Source of the DNA: Nageia nagi
Lineage: Eukaryota; Pinophyta
Assembly: GCA_050084985.1 (NCBI GenBank)
Contig: JBITNC010000001.1
Coordinates: 63,798,001-63,862,000 of the forward strand
Length of the DNA: 64,000 nucleotides
Direction of reading: 5' to 3'
Shown here: positions 23,550 through 36,391 of the stretch, in pieces
Numbering within the stretch: position 1 is the stretch's first letter
How the letters are laid out: every line of letters begins with the position of its first letter
Translations under genes and position numbers: made by a program
Notes under the pieces: generated by a model
The model's database searches: none
What the model was told of the DNA's origin: nothing
What the model saw: only the letters and a program-made list of their open reading frames with translations

Positions 23550-24675
23550 TGTTAGAAACCTAATCCTTAGTGATTAAAGTTATTTTTATTGTATTAGTTT
23601 TAGAAGTCATAGTTGTGATATTATATTTAAAGTATATGCATTTTTAGGTTTAACTATTGATGTAATTCCAAGAGTCATATGAAGTTGAATATGGAGAGTT
23701 TTTAGGGAGTCTAAGAGTTACCTTGTGCTTGGGTCTTTGCTTCAAATTCCAAACACTTGCGCTTGGGTCTTTGCTTCAAATTCCAAACACTTAGCCAATT
23801 TCAACCCCAGGCCAAAATGCCTAGGACTAGGCACATGACTTGAGAGGTGTGCTTTTCATGCACAGGAAATGATGCGACTAGGGTCTGGCACACCTCCTCA
23901 GACAAGAAATTTCAATAATGACTAAAAAATGCAAACCTGACATAGGTTGCACGTTTTGGAGAACGTGCTTTTTCTCCTTTGACTCCATGCAATGCTCCAA
24001 ACAATTTTGCAAACAAAGTGATCGAGGCTGACTTTCCTTTATAGCCTTCTAGATAGGACAGACGGTTTGAGTTGGGTGCAAAAGCACTCACTTGAAAGCA
24101 TGCGACTAGCCTTGATTGCTTCAAAAATGGCTAAGTCCCCCTTTCTCGTGTTCACATGGATTTGGATGGGTGCTAAAACACTCATTTGAGAACATGCGAC
24201 TGGCCTTTCCAGAAAAATGCGAAGTATGAGGCTCTAGTCTTGATCATACCGTTTTGGGTGGGTGGAAAAGCACTCACTTGAAAGCATGCAACATGCTTAA
24301 AACACGTTTTCTTGCCTTAAATTCCGACCAAAATGACTTCAAACATGAAATGCAATGAGGGAGAGATGAATTTCTATAGCATGAGGGACCTTGAAAGTGT
24401 AGTTTTGAGACGACAAATGAGTATGAAAATGCAGCATGAGGTTAGCCGCACCGTTTGGGAGGTCTGCAAAAGCACTTCCTTCAAAACATGCGATTGAGGA
24501 AAAATGCGTATTTCTGACTTGATTTGACCATGAATGTGCAGGTTTACCATGTTTCCTGAAGTTAGACCAAAATGCATACATTCCCTCTAACAAATGTTAC
24601 TTCCACACATTGTTCTTTTATTTCAAGGGTCCTCAAAATGCAAAATTTTTGGGGGGGTGTTGTGCAGGCACAACA
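23550..24675 (-). mobile_element. Short palindrome-headed LTR (B2), probable solo LTR
   Basis: On the minus strand it starts TGTTGTGCCTGCACAACA (24675), then CCCCCCCAAAAATTTTGC and AGGACC, a module array and an end ..GGTTTCTAACA (23550). Flanks agatg (23545-23549) and agatt (24676-24680) agree at four of five bases. It lacks an ORF. The low end shares about 43 bp with 25403, which leaves room for another reading (see findings). Confidence 0.5.
23727..23794. repeat. Perfect-looking 34-bp tandem duplication
   Basis: GCTTGGGTCTTTGCTTCAAA and the following 14 bases occur twice in a row, from 23727 and from 23761. Confidence 0.85.
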
Positions 24676-24680
24676 AGATT

Positions 24681-25402
24681 GAAGAGTTATTTGGTAGCTG
24701 ATTGCCAAAATCGTGCAATGACTCTACCTGATCACCTGATAATTTCAAATCGTAGAAAGATTTGAACAATAAATTTTTGGGAATTTTTTGGTGCTTTTTT
24801 GTGAGATAGATCACATGGTGTGAATATTGCAGATCACATCTTGTGTGAGCATGCTATGAGTGGCACATAGTGTTTGTTTCTTTATGCACCCATATTATAA
24901 GGAGATCTTTTTGGGTGGGAAAACTTCTTCACATTTTGTTTCTCTTAATTTCACGATTTGTATATTCTATGTGTGGAGAAATTTGGTTGAGGTAACTTTT
25001 CTTCATTGATTCTTTCCGGAGTCTATTCTTGTATTCATTGTGGAGGTATTTGTTCAAGTTTTGATTTTTTGTGAATCATTCTCTTCCTTGGGATGTTTTA
25101 AGTATGAAGAAATTTAATTGCCAAGACATTTTTCTTCACAATTTTTGAGTGGAGACTTTTTGGTTGTACTTCATTCTTCTTGGCCTTCATCTCTTACTCT
25201 TCTTGTATAGATAAAAATGAGTTTGCCCACTATTTTATGACGAAGAATGATTTTGTGGCATTTTTTAGCCCTTTGGATTAAGGGGGGAACATTAGCTTAA
25301 TCCTTGAGATATTTTTTTGATGGAGGAAAATATTGTATACATGTTGAGGCATCATTTTTGTTTTATCCTTTCTTATCCTTTCAAATTAAGGGGGGGGAGT
25401 GA
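24681..25402. other. T-rich region with purine tracts, possible Ty1/copia 3' end
   Basis: It contains GGATTAAGGGGGGAAC (about 25275) and AAATTAAGGGGGGGGAG (25383-25398) just before TGTTAGAAACC. This is the usual look of a Ty1/copia polypurine tract followed by a 3' LTR. No coding domain is readable, so the assignment is weak. Confidence 0.3.
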
Positions 25403-25447
25403 TGTTAGAAACCTAATCCATAGGGATTAAGGTTATTTGTATAGTTA
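25403..25447. repeat. TGTTAGAAACCTAATCC repeat, second copy
   Basis: About 43 bp (TGTTAGAAACCTAATCC followed by a TA-rich stretch) match 23550-23592 in the same orientation with a few changes. The solo LTR at 25448 inserted immediately after it. Confidence 0.6.
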
Positions 25448-26663
25448 TGTGATGATCCAAAACTCAACTCAAGCTCAAACTAACAAATTTGGACCATCAA
25501 ACCTAGAGGTCAGGCCTAGGGCATCAAATACAAATAAACCCTCAAGATGACAACGTTAGGGTTACGGCATTCAATATGAATTATAACAATGCAATTATGC
25601 CAACGTCTAAGCTAAGGTTTCATTACCAAGCATCCATACATCAATGTCTAGCCAGTATAATCATATACAACAATAATAACTCAATGCATGCACAAGATGA
25701 ATAACACAATACACAAATGAGATCCGAATGCCCTTGGCAATATACAAATGATCTGGAATAGCAATGATACAATACCAAGTCCAAGAGGGTTGACGTTGGC
25801 CTCTCAAGAGTTAACTAGGGCACAACAATGAATATCCTCACAACTGGAACAATCCTGGAACCATGGGACAGTATGCTTCCTCAAAATTTGATTCCCCTCC
25901 ACCGAAGGAGTCCTCCTCAAACCTTGGATAACCATTGAAGGTAGAAGCAATACCTCGAATGCCACTGGATGGGCAAGGGCGTTGCGTCAATGCCGTAGAA
26001 AGATAGGATCCCTCAGCCTGAATGCCCTCCTAAGTGTTGCACTTAAGGAGATTGCTTAACACTGCTAAGACTTGTTGTCCTTTGGACGGAATGTGTGTAA
26101 TAATAATAGTTTGGATATCCAGTAATGAGGCTTTAGTGTCTATTTATACATTTGCTTTGTTTGGGTCTCATGTAGGAGTCATCACTTGGCTCCTCTAACC
26201 CAACATTGGCCACTTGGGGGCCCGGAATTCCCAACGTGGGTGTCTAAGGGATAAACATGCCAATGTGGGGGTTGAGGGTGCATTAAGTGCCAATGTGTGA
26301 TCATGGGAGTGCCATGCATGCCCACTTGGGTCAGGGGGTAGACGTGGGGTCTGGGTGTCTAATTGGGCCAAAGTTAGGGTATAAGAGCCTCCCCAAGCCT
26401 AGCGCAAGCATATAAGTGGCCGCCCATTACTACAATGTAGAAAAGACCTTGGGATTCCCACAATCATGTCTTGGGATCTCCAAGTAAGATAAATACACCT
26501 AATCTAATTTTAGGAGGGAGATGTCCCATTTGGGGCTCACAATGGGGTCCATTGACCCATTAAGTATCCTAACCTAAGTTAGAATAATGAAAGTGCAAAT
26601 ACATAAAGTATATTACAAAGATGAGCCTTTTGGACCCGATAACTGAACAAAAGGATCGTCACA
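25448..26663 (-). mobile_element. Solo LTR 2 (1216 bp, minus) with perfect target duplication
   Basis: On the minus strand it starts TGTGACGATCC and ends ..GGATCATCACA, flanked on both sides by AGTTA (25443-25447 and 26664-26668). It has a TATA box (TATAAATA, minus, about 26150). It is closely similar along its length to solo LTR 1 and to the + strand copy at 36392. No internal region or second LTR. Confidence 0.92.
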
Positions 26664-26859
26664 AGTTACCAGGTTCGTCCGAACTTGTCCAAGGTTCGGT
26701 CCAAACTGAACATTTTGAGCCAATGAGCGTACATAATACATACTAAAAATCAAGTCGTGCTTCCTCATTTATTGATAGAGCTTAGTAGTGTTGTCCATTG
26801 AGCCACCATTCATAAACCCTTCATTGGTTGCAGCACATGCTGATGGATTCGCCATGTAG

Positions 26860-28610
26860 TGTTTCTCTAGCATTTCCCTAAACAACTCCATGATGCCATA
26901 ATGTGACATAAATGAATGTCCAACATGGCCTCATCAAGCTTTAACTTTACAAATTTATCCTCCATTCTCCCAAATTTCACGAAAGTAATTCGAAGGTTTA
27001 TGTTTATACACAACTGAAACAACAAACACAAAACTTGCACTCTCTCTATTCAAACATGGAAAGATCCAAAGCCAATGCCTTCTCCATTCTGCCAACTTTT
27101 ATTTCAACCAAAAAAGTGAGGGTTTAACCTTATAGAAAATATACTTAAACAACAAACAAAATTCTCACATTTTGTAATCCAACATGAAGAGATCTAGCAA
27201 AAGAGAACGAAAAAACAAGAAATCGCATACATTTTGCTGACGATCTTCTGTTTGGATTCCTTTTAGAGTGTAGTCCTCCAATTGACATTGACATTGCCAT
27301 TGCTGTTGTTACTGACGGTGGTGGTGGCAGCATCCATAGAGACCTCACTTACTCAGTCTTTCTTGCTTTGCTTGTAGTTAGTCATGGGGAAAGATACCAC
27401 TCTCTAAAAACAAACATTGGCTGAAGCTCAAGCATGCACTTTTGAATTGAAAGAAGGAAGATGATGTTGGAGGCATATCGTGTGACTCTTGGATGCAACA
27501 ACTCCCTGTTTCGAGTGTATTGCCTTATCATGCTAAGAATATAGGATTTATTATAAATAAAATTGGTGATTGACCTTGCTTAGTCAACCATGTCTCTTAT
27601 GCAATCCAATTTGCTTATATCCTCTAATATAAGATCAAAGCAATGGCAAGCACATGGAGTCCAGAAAATGATGGGATACCTCTCCATAGGTATCCTCCTT
27701 GTTGCACCTCTCAATATGGGCTCAAATCTCCTCCTCCTGCACAAACTGGTTTAATATGTCACATAACATAGTTGCATCCTTTGTATGTGTGGATGCATCA
27801 ATGGATTTCATGAATAGCAATATACCGAGAAATTAATCAGGTTCTACCCTTCATATCTATCCACCCATCAGGTAATATGGTGCAACCCGTTAACTTCCCA
27901 GACTCTTGGACTTCAGACATTCTAAAAAAACAAAAACCAAAAACAAAGAAACTATAAATTAAATTACAACTCTACAAAAATGTAACTAAAAAATAAAAAC
28001 TACAATTAAAGAAATATTTTTAAAAAATTTAATGATTAAAATTTAATATACCTCTTCAAGCATTCTTGCTTGAGATTCCACACTAGAGGTCCTAGCAATT
28101 CTTCATAAGTGGGTGCGTTGTACTTAGCCCCAATCAAACAGACTACATCGAACATTAGGGCTCCTAGTAATGTTGATTGGTAGTCCTTCATAATGTACCA
28201 GCTTGGCCACTACCAAGTCTGCCTTTTTCTTCTCATTCTTGTTTAACAAACTGGTAAGAGATGGTTGGGCTCCAGGAGTTGTCCGTGGCCCAAAGTAGGA
28301 AGAGATTCTAGTACGTTGAGAAGTTTGTTGACTTCTACTTCCAACACTAGAACTCACATCAAGAATTTGAAATCTTGATCTTGAAGCATGTATCCCCAAG
28401 TCCATTTGAATTTCAGCATTCATCGCTTTCCTCTAGGGCATGACTTGCACTTTCAAGCTTGCAGCTAAGCAAATTTCCGCTTCTCTCCTTAGAATTTTTG
28501 AAATATGGGCTTTGAACCTTGTAATCAATCCAGAGATTACCTTTTTACAAAGGTTACATTGTAGCTTCCCTAATCTACGCTCATTGCCCTACAATAATGT
28601 TACATACTGC
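26860..28610 (-). pseudogene. hAT-superfamily transposase pseudogene (BED finger, DUF659)
   Basis: On the minus strand a BED-type finger CNLCKKVISGLITRFKAHIS is read near 28570-28500. It is followed by an open stretch (28423-28124) with YFGPRTTPGAQPSL and ADLVVAKLVHYEGLP, then APTYEELLGPL (about 28100), TGCTILPDGWIDMKGRT (about 27880) and PCACHCFDLILEDI (about 27655), with RYTR/ELLHPRVTRYAS near 27500. This is the order of plant hAT transposases. Stops and frameshifts are frequent and the dimerisation C-terminus is not readable. Terminal inverted repeats were not found. Confidence 0.75.
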
Positions 28611-29820
28611 CAAAAGGGATATAACTCTAGGCATTTTGAAATCTAGACTGTAGAATGCAAGAAAATGATGAACATTCTTCTCCCATGGTGGACAAATGTA
28701 GCCTCCAACCTATTCCACGAGATTCACCTTCAAGGCTTCAGGAATGCTCCACACAACTCCACTTTCCCTTATCCCAATCCTACACATAAAAATGGCCCAA
28801 AATATTTTTCAGTTTCTCCATCTCAGCATTCTGTCCTTGTCTGCTGGCATATTTGCACATAAATTTGGTGTTTTTTTGTGTATATACTCACTGAAAAAAG
28901 CGTGTTCTATTTGCTTTAAGTCACATTTTTTTTTTTTGCAAAAATACACATTTTTTTTGAGTATTTATCACGTATATATGCTAAGAAAAATATGGGAAAT
29001 ATGTCATTTTTTGGTATAAATACATCATATTTAAAAATACACATTTTTTTGAAAAATATGCATAAATACAACGTATTTCTAAACTACGAAGATAACATAT
29101 CCAAAAGAATATAAAGAAAATGAACAGAAAAGTGAATTTCATGAATACTGCAATTGAACACAAAGTTTTCCAACTTGGGCTTCCTCTCAACTCGATTAAC
29201 TGTTCAATCCTTTTTAGGTAACTTATACACGGGATATTTGGTGATGTTAATCTTGCACTAACTGCTAGCTTCTACAGAGTCACATTTTCAGATCAACTGT
29301 TCCATATTGATAGTAAATTAATAATGTTATTGGAGCTTGAAGTCTGCATCTTGAACAATTTTGTCATTTTAGATTTGGTAAAAATTTAAAGGAAAGGGAT
29401 TCTTTTCAATGGAAAGTTGTAGTAGGCTTTTAATATTTTATAAATTTATACAGCTGTTTTTCACATAAATCTGACATATATATGCATATCAGTTTGTTTT
29501 CATCAAATATGTTTTTTTTTGGTGTATAAATACTGCTTACATCACAAGGTTTTACAAGAGTCCTCATTCTTACTTCAGCTACTGGAACCTAAGACCTGGC
29601 TAGAACCAAGCCCAAACCCTACCACTAGGGTACCCATCATTGGGTAAATATGTACATATTTGACAAAGTATGTCATGAAAAAACAATGATCTAGATTTTT
29701 TTGCATCTTTTGCTGTTATTCTTGATTTCCTACAACACACATTATGTTATTGAAACACACTTATTTTTTGTTTGAAATTCGAGTTACTCATGTCTGGTTG
29801 CTTCATTGATTCTAATGCAG
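28611..29820 (+). other. Intron 3, right unique part
   Basis: AT-rich with T-runs near 28928 and 29515. No gene or repeat recognised. It ends at the acceptor TCTAATGCAG. Confidence 0.55.
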
Positions 29821-29952
29821 GATATATCAAGATGCCTTCTATGGTTGCAAAGAGTTAATCAAACTTGGCCACTGATTGATACTGACCCTATGGAGAAGCC
29901 AATAGATATGCTTATGCTTAACAGATTGAAGGAGACCTATTGCAAGATTCAA
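29821..29952 (+). CDS. ARP9: ARP9-like exon d
   Basis: Forty-four codons, DISRCLLWLQRVNQTWPLID through KPIDMLMLNRLKETYCKIQ, phase 0. It matches the Arp8-type helix following the GG-D-(S/T)R motif. Splice sites are GCAG and GTAGGT. Confidence 0.93.
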
Positions 29953-30623
29953 GTAGGTTTTTAGTTTAAGCTTTTAGAAATGCTTTTTTAAGAACTGGAA
30001 ACAACCATTTTTTTTGTAAAACATAGAAAACGTAATGTTGAAACTCTGCAAGTCTTGAAAAGAATCTCTGAGTCCTGATCTGATTCAGGTCTAATGAGTC
30101 CAAATGAAATCTGGCAAGTCTAACTTGGCTTGGCGAGTTTATGGGAGTTCAAATCTGATAAATAAAACAAGGAAACTAAAAATACTACATATCCCACATA
30201 TTTCTGTGTATTTTGATTTATAATGTTAATTTGAAGTGTTTGTTTGTCAATGATCTGGATTTGTTGATAACTGTATAAAAATACTGTTTGTTTTTGTGAA
30301 ATTTTCTGGAGTATAGAAATTTTTTTGCCGAGTCTATCTCAAGATTTTACCAAGTCTCTTCCCAAGGCTGAATTTCAACACTTAACTAGGAATTAAAAAG
30401 ATTGTTAGTCTTTCTATGAAACATATGAAAAGCCGCAGAGTGAACATAGGAGATGTGGAATCTGCCTGTGAACTTGATTCACTTTTGCTAGGTATTGGTT
30501 CTATTGATCAAGACATACTATGGTATTCTTTTCTAACCTCACTCAGAAGCAACGTTATTCAGATTGTTATTTTACTTTCTACTAATTGTTTGGATTGTGA
30601 TCATAGTATTATAAATTGTACAG
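29953..30623 (+). other. Intron 4 (671 bp)
   Basis: Ordinary GT-AG intron, AT-rich, no insertions recognised. Confidence 0.85.
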
Positions 30624-30713
30624 GAAGGAGATTTGACTGCTGAAGCAGATGTCTATTGTTTTAAGGCAAGCTTGCCAACAGAGGTTTATAGAGTCAGTTT
30701 GTCATCTCTAAAT
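30624..30713 (+). CDS. ARP9: ARP9-like exon e
   Basis: Thirty codons from EGDLTAEADVYCF to VYRVSLSSLN. The LN|VPPMGLFYP junction with the exon at 40411 preserves a well conserved ARP9 segment. The donor is GTAAGT. Confidence 0.92.
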
Positions 30714-32216
30714 GTAAGTCCAAAAGCATAATGAATTTTGATCTTCTCAAATTGGGAAATTTTATTGCATTCTTCAAACTTGTGCATGCTTTGAAGTTGA
30801 GACTTCTGTTGGTTTGTACAGGGCATGCAAATACTTTAGTTCTGACAAGACATGATAATTTTAATACTATAGGACTTTTGACGAGTGAAAACAAAAGCAT
30901 GTTAGCTGTTATTAGAAATCGAATTGTGAGTAGATAAATGACACGCAGTAAAGAATTTTGCAAATTTCTGTGAAATACCTAAGCACCAGATATATTTGGG
31001 AGTAGGAGACTTGCAAATTGAAAAAACATTATTGAGTCTGATTTCAGGGCTGGTCCCAGTTAGTCTCATCTTAGTTTGTGTCTTACTCTTAGCTGTGAAA
31101 GAGAGGATTTATGATAGTCATTTGAAGAATCATCATCATCTGTCACACAATCCTTGAGATATTTTGTTCTTTCTTAACATGTATTCTTATACCACTTTTC
31201 TTTGGGAATCTATCCTCACAAATTGGCTGTATTATGAATTTTTGCGTCTTCTCCTTGTATTGAAGCATTAAGATTTTGTACAATATTCTTTAAGCACCCA
31301 TTTCAGGCTTGATATACCTTGCTATAATTTCTGTGAGTGGAAGTTGTTCATGTTGAATACCAGTCTTGATTCATTCTCCTAGTCACAATCGATTCAAACT
31401 TGCTAGCAATCTAGGAGACAATCTTCTAGTTTTAATCTTGAATTTGTTTCCATCATAAATCTAATTTACTCAAAATAGAATGACTGCAAACTGAACTACT
31501 GCAATGTAATAATTTCTTTCCTCAAGAGCTCTGTCATTGTGATTATACTTGACTCACATTAGGCCCATCATATGGCATAAACCTCTTTGAATATTTACAT
31601 TTAAGGATCTTATAACATTGAGTAAACTTGATACCATGGTTCTGTTGTGCGTGCAGTTGGTTTGTGTCAACCAGTTTATTTCAAGAGCTTGTGCTTTCAT
31701 GATATCAGTTTTTACCTTTTCACAAATGCCATTTGTATGTGTATGGATACAAGATATAAATTCTATAATATAAAGTTTAGTATGTGTTTTAGGGTAGATT
31801 AGTCTCGTTAAATCAGTTTAGTATGATTTAGACTGCCTATCTTTTATGAAGACTGGGGAATACTTGGATGTACAATAATCCAACACTTGGTATTCTATAA
31901 ACTTTAATGAAAACACAAGAGAAAATTTGGCTTTGGCACTATTTTATCATATCCAGAATGAGATCTCTTTGTTAAGCACATTCCTCCTGATCTTGTGAGA
32001 TTTTGCTTGCCAAGCATGCAGCACTTACAAATTTCTTCTTGCATTTTAACTTGCTTGGGAAGCATGATGGTATTATGTTTACAGACAAGAAAGCCAGCAG
32101 TTGTGAAATAGGCAACTACGAAGGAAAGAGATTAGGCAAAGTAGCCTTTCAGAAAATTGCTAAGAAGCCTAAGGATTAAGCTACATTTCAGCCAACACAG
32201 ATCCACCCAACCTCTT
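30714..32216 (+). other. Intron 5, left unique part
   Basis: AT-rich intron sequence. I see no gene or confident repeat. Confidence 0.5.
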
Positions 32217-33161
32217 TTTTGGGATGGAAATCTTTCCTCTTACTTGGTGCATCGCCTAGGCGATCAAGACCGGAAAGCAACCCAGCATTAGGTGAGAACG
32301 CATTATTGATCTCTTGTAAGGATTGATACCCCAAGGTTTCTTACGGAAGCTTGTGTCGTTAATACAAGCTTGAATTGTGTAGGTTTTGTTTGGAAATCAA
32401 TTAAGTGGTGGGATAGAGATAGTTGTTGTTAACTAACATTTTTTTATAGGGACTGAGGTAATTATCATGCAATGTTCGAAAGTTGCTATGGATTTTAAAG
32501 AAAGTAAAAATAAAGAAAAAAAAAAAGGTTGAGAATGAGGCGGATACTTGGCTAGATTTCAAAGAGATTATCACAATGTAAGCATTGTCTAAATTTTCTT
32601 TCTTTCGGATCAGTTAAGAAGTCTTGTTCAATTCATCAAACTTTGAAAACAAACAGCTGTTGTCCAATCGTTTCAAAGAAGAGCGAAAAGCAAAGCTGAT
32701 TGTCGGTATTCCGTAAACGGGATCGAACAATGAAAAGATCTTAGAGTGGGTCACATGGACGGATAGGTTTTGAACAAGAAAGCCTAATCAGATATCATGA
32801 AAGAAAGGGAATTCAAAACACAAAACATTTAAACATGGAAGCCATGGATTAGCAACAATTTGGGACAATTCAAACACTTTAGAAATATTTCCAACAAATT
32901 CTCCCAAAACTCATGAGTTTTCAAGGAGAGAGCATGAAAATATTCGAATCATTACAAATTGTTCTAAAAGGTCAATCCACAACTCCAATGGATGACAAAA
33001 ACACTTTGAATCAATTTTTTAGCCACTTGTATTATGTTCATAAAAGAGTTATGCACATGTACATCAATTTGCTCCTCAATTACAAAAAAAATCGATTTTT
33101 ACGAAATTTCTCCTTTTCTTACACTTGAACATTCTAAGTGAAAAGGAGACCCCCTATGATC

Positions 33162-33169
33162 TATTTATA
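33162..33169 (-). promoter_or_regulatory. TATA box of LTR C
   Basis: TATAAATA on the minus strand in AAAAGTCTATAAATAGATCA, aligned with the second TATA box of unit A (9068). Confidence 0.65.
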
Positions 33170-33869
33170 GACTTTTTAGGGACAACTTTTGGGCGTTGCC
33201 CTAATTCTAACTTAATGAAATTGAAATGCAAACGAAATTACATTTGAAGTGGTAGGAGAGTACATTCTTTTTTTCAACCACTTTAGTGTATTTACATGAA
33301 AATTTATTTTTTTACAAAGGATCTTGTGGATCTTGAGGCTGCTTTGGATCTCCTCCACCATCTTTGAGTACTTTTCGTTAAAATGTAGATTCCATCTTTG
33401 ATTTGAGCGATCTTGGCAAGCTTTTGAGCAATCTTCTAAGGATTTTTTGAAAAATGGATTGTTTGGTCTAAAATCTGGAAAATGATGAGGGGGGGGGTGG
33501 CAAAATTTATAAAAAAATTTAAAAAGTGCCCGAATGGGTCTTATATGGCTATGGGTGGTTTGGTGATGGATCTTGAAGGTGTTTAGGATTGATTTGAAGG
33601 TTTTTGGAGCTTGGGCTCAAAATTTGGGATTTTTAGCATTTTGGAAAAAATTTAGCTAGAGTGACCAAGTATGGTGCTCAAGTTTGGTAAAAAAACTCAT
33701 ATTTTGAAAACCTACGGCTAGCTTGAGGGGGCATCAAATTTGTTCAATTTTGAAACTTCCAAGCCCAATGTTACATGATTTTTGATCCTCTATCAAACCC
33801 ATGTTTTTGATTTTTCATTTGATCATGTCAAATTTTCACCATTTTAGAATGCAAGCATGCTAGGCACCA

Positions 33870-34720
33870 AAACTTTTGGTTTGATGACATCAAACCCCTC
33901 AAAACATGTGCCTACATCTTGGGGATGGAATTTTGATCCATTTAGGATGATATAAAACACAAAGTCGTGTATTTTTGCACCCTCCATCATGCCATGTGCT
34001 CAAAAAAATTTCAAATTTTTTATGAAATGTGAGCTATCTTACTCCTAGGCGCCAAAAAATTTGCTTTGATGACATCAGAGCACCCTAAACCTGCACCTAA
34101 CCTTGATGGGCATGATTTTAGTCAATTTTTGAATCCTTCAAGAGCAAAGTTGCTCATCTTTACATCTTCCACAATACCCATGTGGTAGATTTTTGAATTT
34201 GGAAAGTTGAAATATTGTCAATTTGGAAGGCAGTTGGGTCTAGGTGGCAAAAAATTTGGTTTGATGATGTCAAACCCCCTAAAACCTGCACCTATGTGCT
34301 TGGGACATGAATTTTGCTTTTTTTCAAAAATTCCAAGTCCAAACTTTCCTCATTTTACCTCCTACACCTTGCCATGTCATCGAAATTGGGATGAAAAAAT
34401 TGTCAAAATTGAGTACTAGAAGCTAGGTGCCAAAAATTTGGCTTTGATGGTGTCAAACCCCTTAAAACATGCACCTAGATCTCCTTGGTGCAATCTTGAT
34501 CCAATTAAAAAAATTCCAAGCCTAAACATGCTTGGAATTCGACCCTTCATGTCTTGGCATTCTTGAAACTCGCTCCAAATTCGATCCAAAAAACACCTAT
34601 TTTGCCTTAGGTTCCAATTTCTAGTCTTTGATGACATCAAAGCTTTGGGAATCTACACCTAGTTGGGAGAGAGAGCAAACTTGATTGAATCCCGAAAATT
34701 GCAAGCCTAAACTTATTTGA
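33870..34720 (-). repeat. Five-module palindromic array of LTR C
   Basis: Five modules carry a near-palindrome of the type GGTTTGATGACATCAAACC at 33878, 34064, 34258, 34441 and 34625. Each is flanked by GGTGCCAAAAATTTGG-like and ACCTGCACCTA-like phrases. Spacing is 183-194 bp, about the length of one nucleosome repeat. Confidence 0.8.
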
Positions 34721-35051
34721 AACTGGGTCCTCTACTAGCCTTTCTTTTGATTCCAACTCTGAAAAATGACCCCATCTCTATTGGTCTTATTCGAGACTCA
34801 AAAATCCTGTATACTGGTGAACTCTCTGGATCTTGGCTCCTTGGCTTCAAAATTGGTGGCTGGATGCTATGACACTCTTCAAAGTCTTCGACAGACAATC
34901 TCTGTGAATCACTCCTTGATATCATCTTTGCACTGTTCAGACTCAACTATCCGTCACCTAAAGCCAATCTGAAGCCAATGCATCTCATTGCCTTTGCAAA
35001 AATAGGGTCCCCAACATCTTGTATTTTGAGGTGTGTTTTGTGGGCACAACA

Positions 35052-36391
35052 CTTTCTTATTGACTCTTTCAACCATAAAACAGGGGTCAAGGATGAGGAT
35101 TTCCTTAGTTTTCCACCTAGTAGAGCTCCTTTGATGTACTTGATATATATGGACATGCTATTTGACAGATGAGGACTGTAGATTCTTTTATGCAGATTTG
35201 TTAACCAGAAAACAGAGAGATCTCCTTTGGTGCATTTGTAACGAAAGATTGTCATAGACAACAGCTATTTTTGGAAGCCTATTTCAGCAAAACTGATTTT
35301 TGTACGGATAAGACGATATTAGTGTTGCAGCAGCATTTTCATTAGCCAATCCTGAGGACAAGTGACTCAATATACTCCTTTGCCCATTCTCTCTCATCCA
35401 TTGGAGCCCATTTCCATGAATTTCTTGTCTACATTACCTCTAGTAGAAGGCAGTTTGACTGTAATGCGTGCTGATTGATTGGCTTTCTAACTATAGTTTT
35501 GGCTTCATAGCCTTGCATATGTTTGCATACACAAAGGTGAACATTGACAACATCTGTTTCAGGAAATCCATTTCAACATTGTTGTTGGTCATTTCGGTGT
35601 TGATAAGTGGATAAGACCATTTCAGTTCTGTAATGCTATTTTCATTGGCCAAGTGTAAGGACAAATGTGAATCTCTATATTATAGGACATTTTGTCTGCC
35701 ATTTCCAAACCACGTAGCATGTAAATAGAGTTGTATTATCCCTTGCCCATGACTGGTAGTGTGTGGGAATCCATTTCTAGGGATTGGTTCTCTGGATTAT
35801 GCCATGTCAGAAGACCATTATAGCTAAATAGACAGCCCAACTATATTTCAGAAATGTTTTGGTTCTTTACAGGCTTTATTCTTCTATCATTTTAGATTGT
35901 GATTCTAGATTATTGAGCACTTTTTGGAAATCCCTTTGGTCATTCTTGGATACCAACTTATTCATGGACACGACTATCCTCCAGCCAAATTTGCTTATAT
36001 ATTATGGGCGTATATCCTATATACCTTGGGCATGTATACCTCAAATCAGAAAAAACCTGACATGCTAGATGAATTAGGGCCAAAGTCAACCAGATTCAAG
36101 CACCCATTACCAATCCAAGCCTGTTGCAACAAGTTCCAGCCATTTCTATATGTGATCCAAAAATGATATATGCACAGGGTATATTTCAAATTTGGCTGGA
36201 GGATAGTCTTCTGCCTTATTCATGTCTACAACATACCATCCACATAGAGATGGAAGGAAAAGTTCATCAATATGACCTCAGTTCAGCTATTATGGATCTA
36301 TACCAGGAAGTTATGTTCTTGGGATGATACCCTTCCTTTTTTTCTCACATAGATATATTATAGTTCAACGTAGTTGTACTTGTTGGAGCCG
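35052..36391 (+). other. Intron 5, middle unique part
   Basis: No gene seen. A weak direct repeat (TTTTCATTAGCCAA.. near 35337 and TTTTCATTGGCCAA.. near 35640) suggests an old internal duplication. Confidence 0.45.

Larger units (their letters stand above)
32217..35051 (-). mobile_element. LTR C: palindrome-headed LTR without ORF, probable solo LTR
   Basis: On the minus strand it starts TGTTGTGCCCACAAAACA (35051), then CACCTCAAAATACAAGATGT and GGGGACCCTATTTTTGC, like unit A. A module array (34720-33870), a TATA box (33169-33162) and landmarks shared with A's last segment (GAGCAAATTGATGTAC, then GCATAACTCTTTT) follow. A GGGGTATCAATCCTT phrase (about 32340-32326) resembles the tails of B and D. 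The low end near 32217 is placed by similarity to the other tails. The flanks there (ctctt versus ctttc) do not give a clean duplication. Confidence 0.65.
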
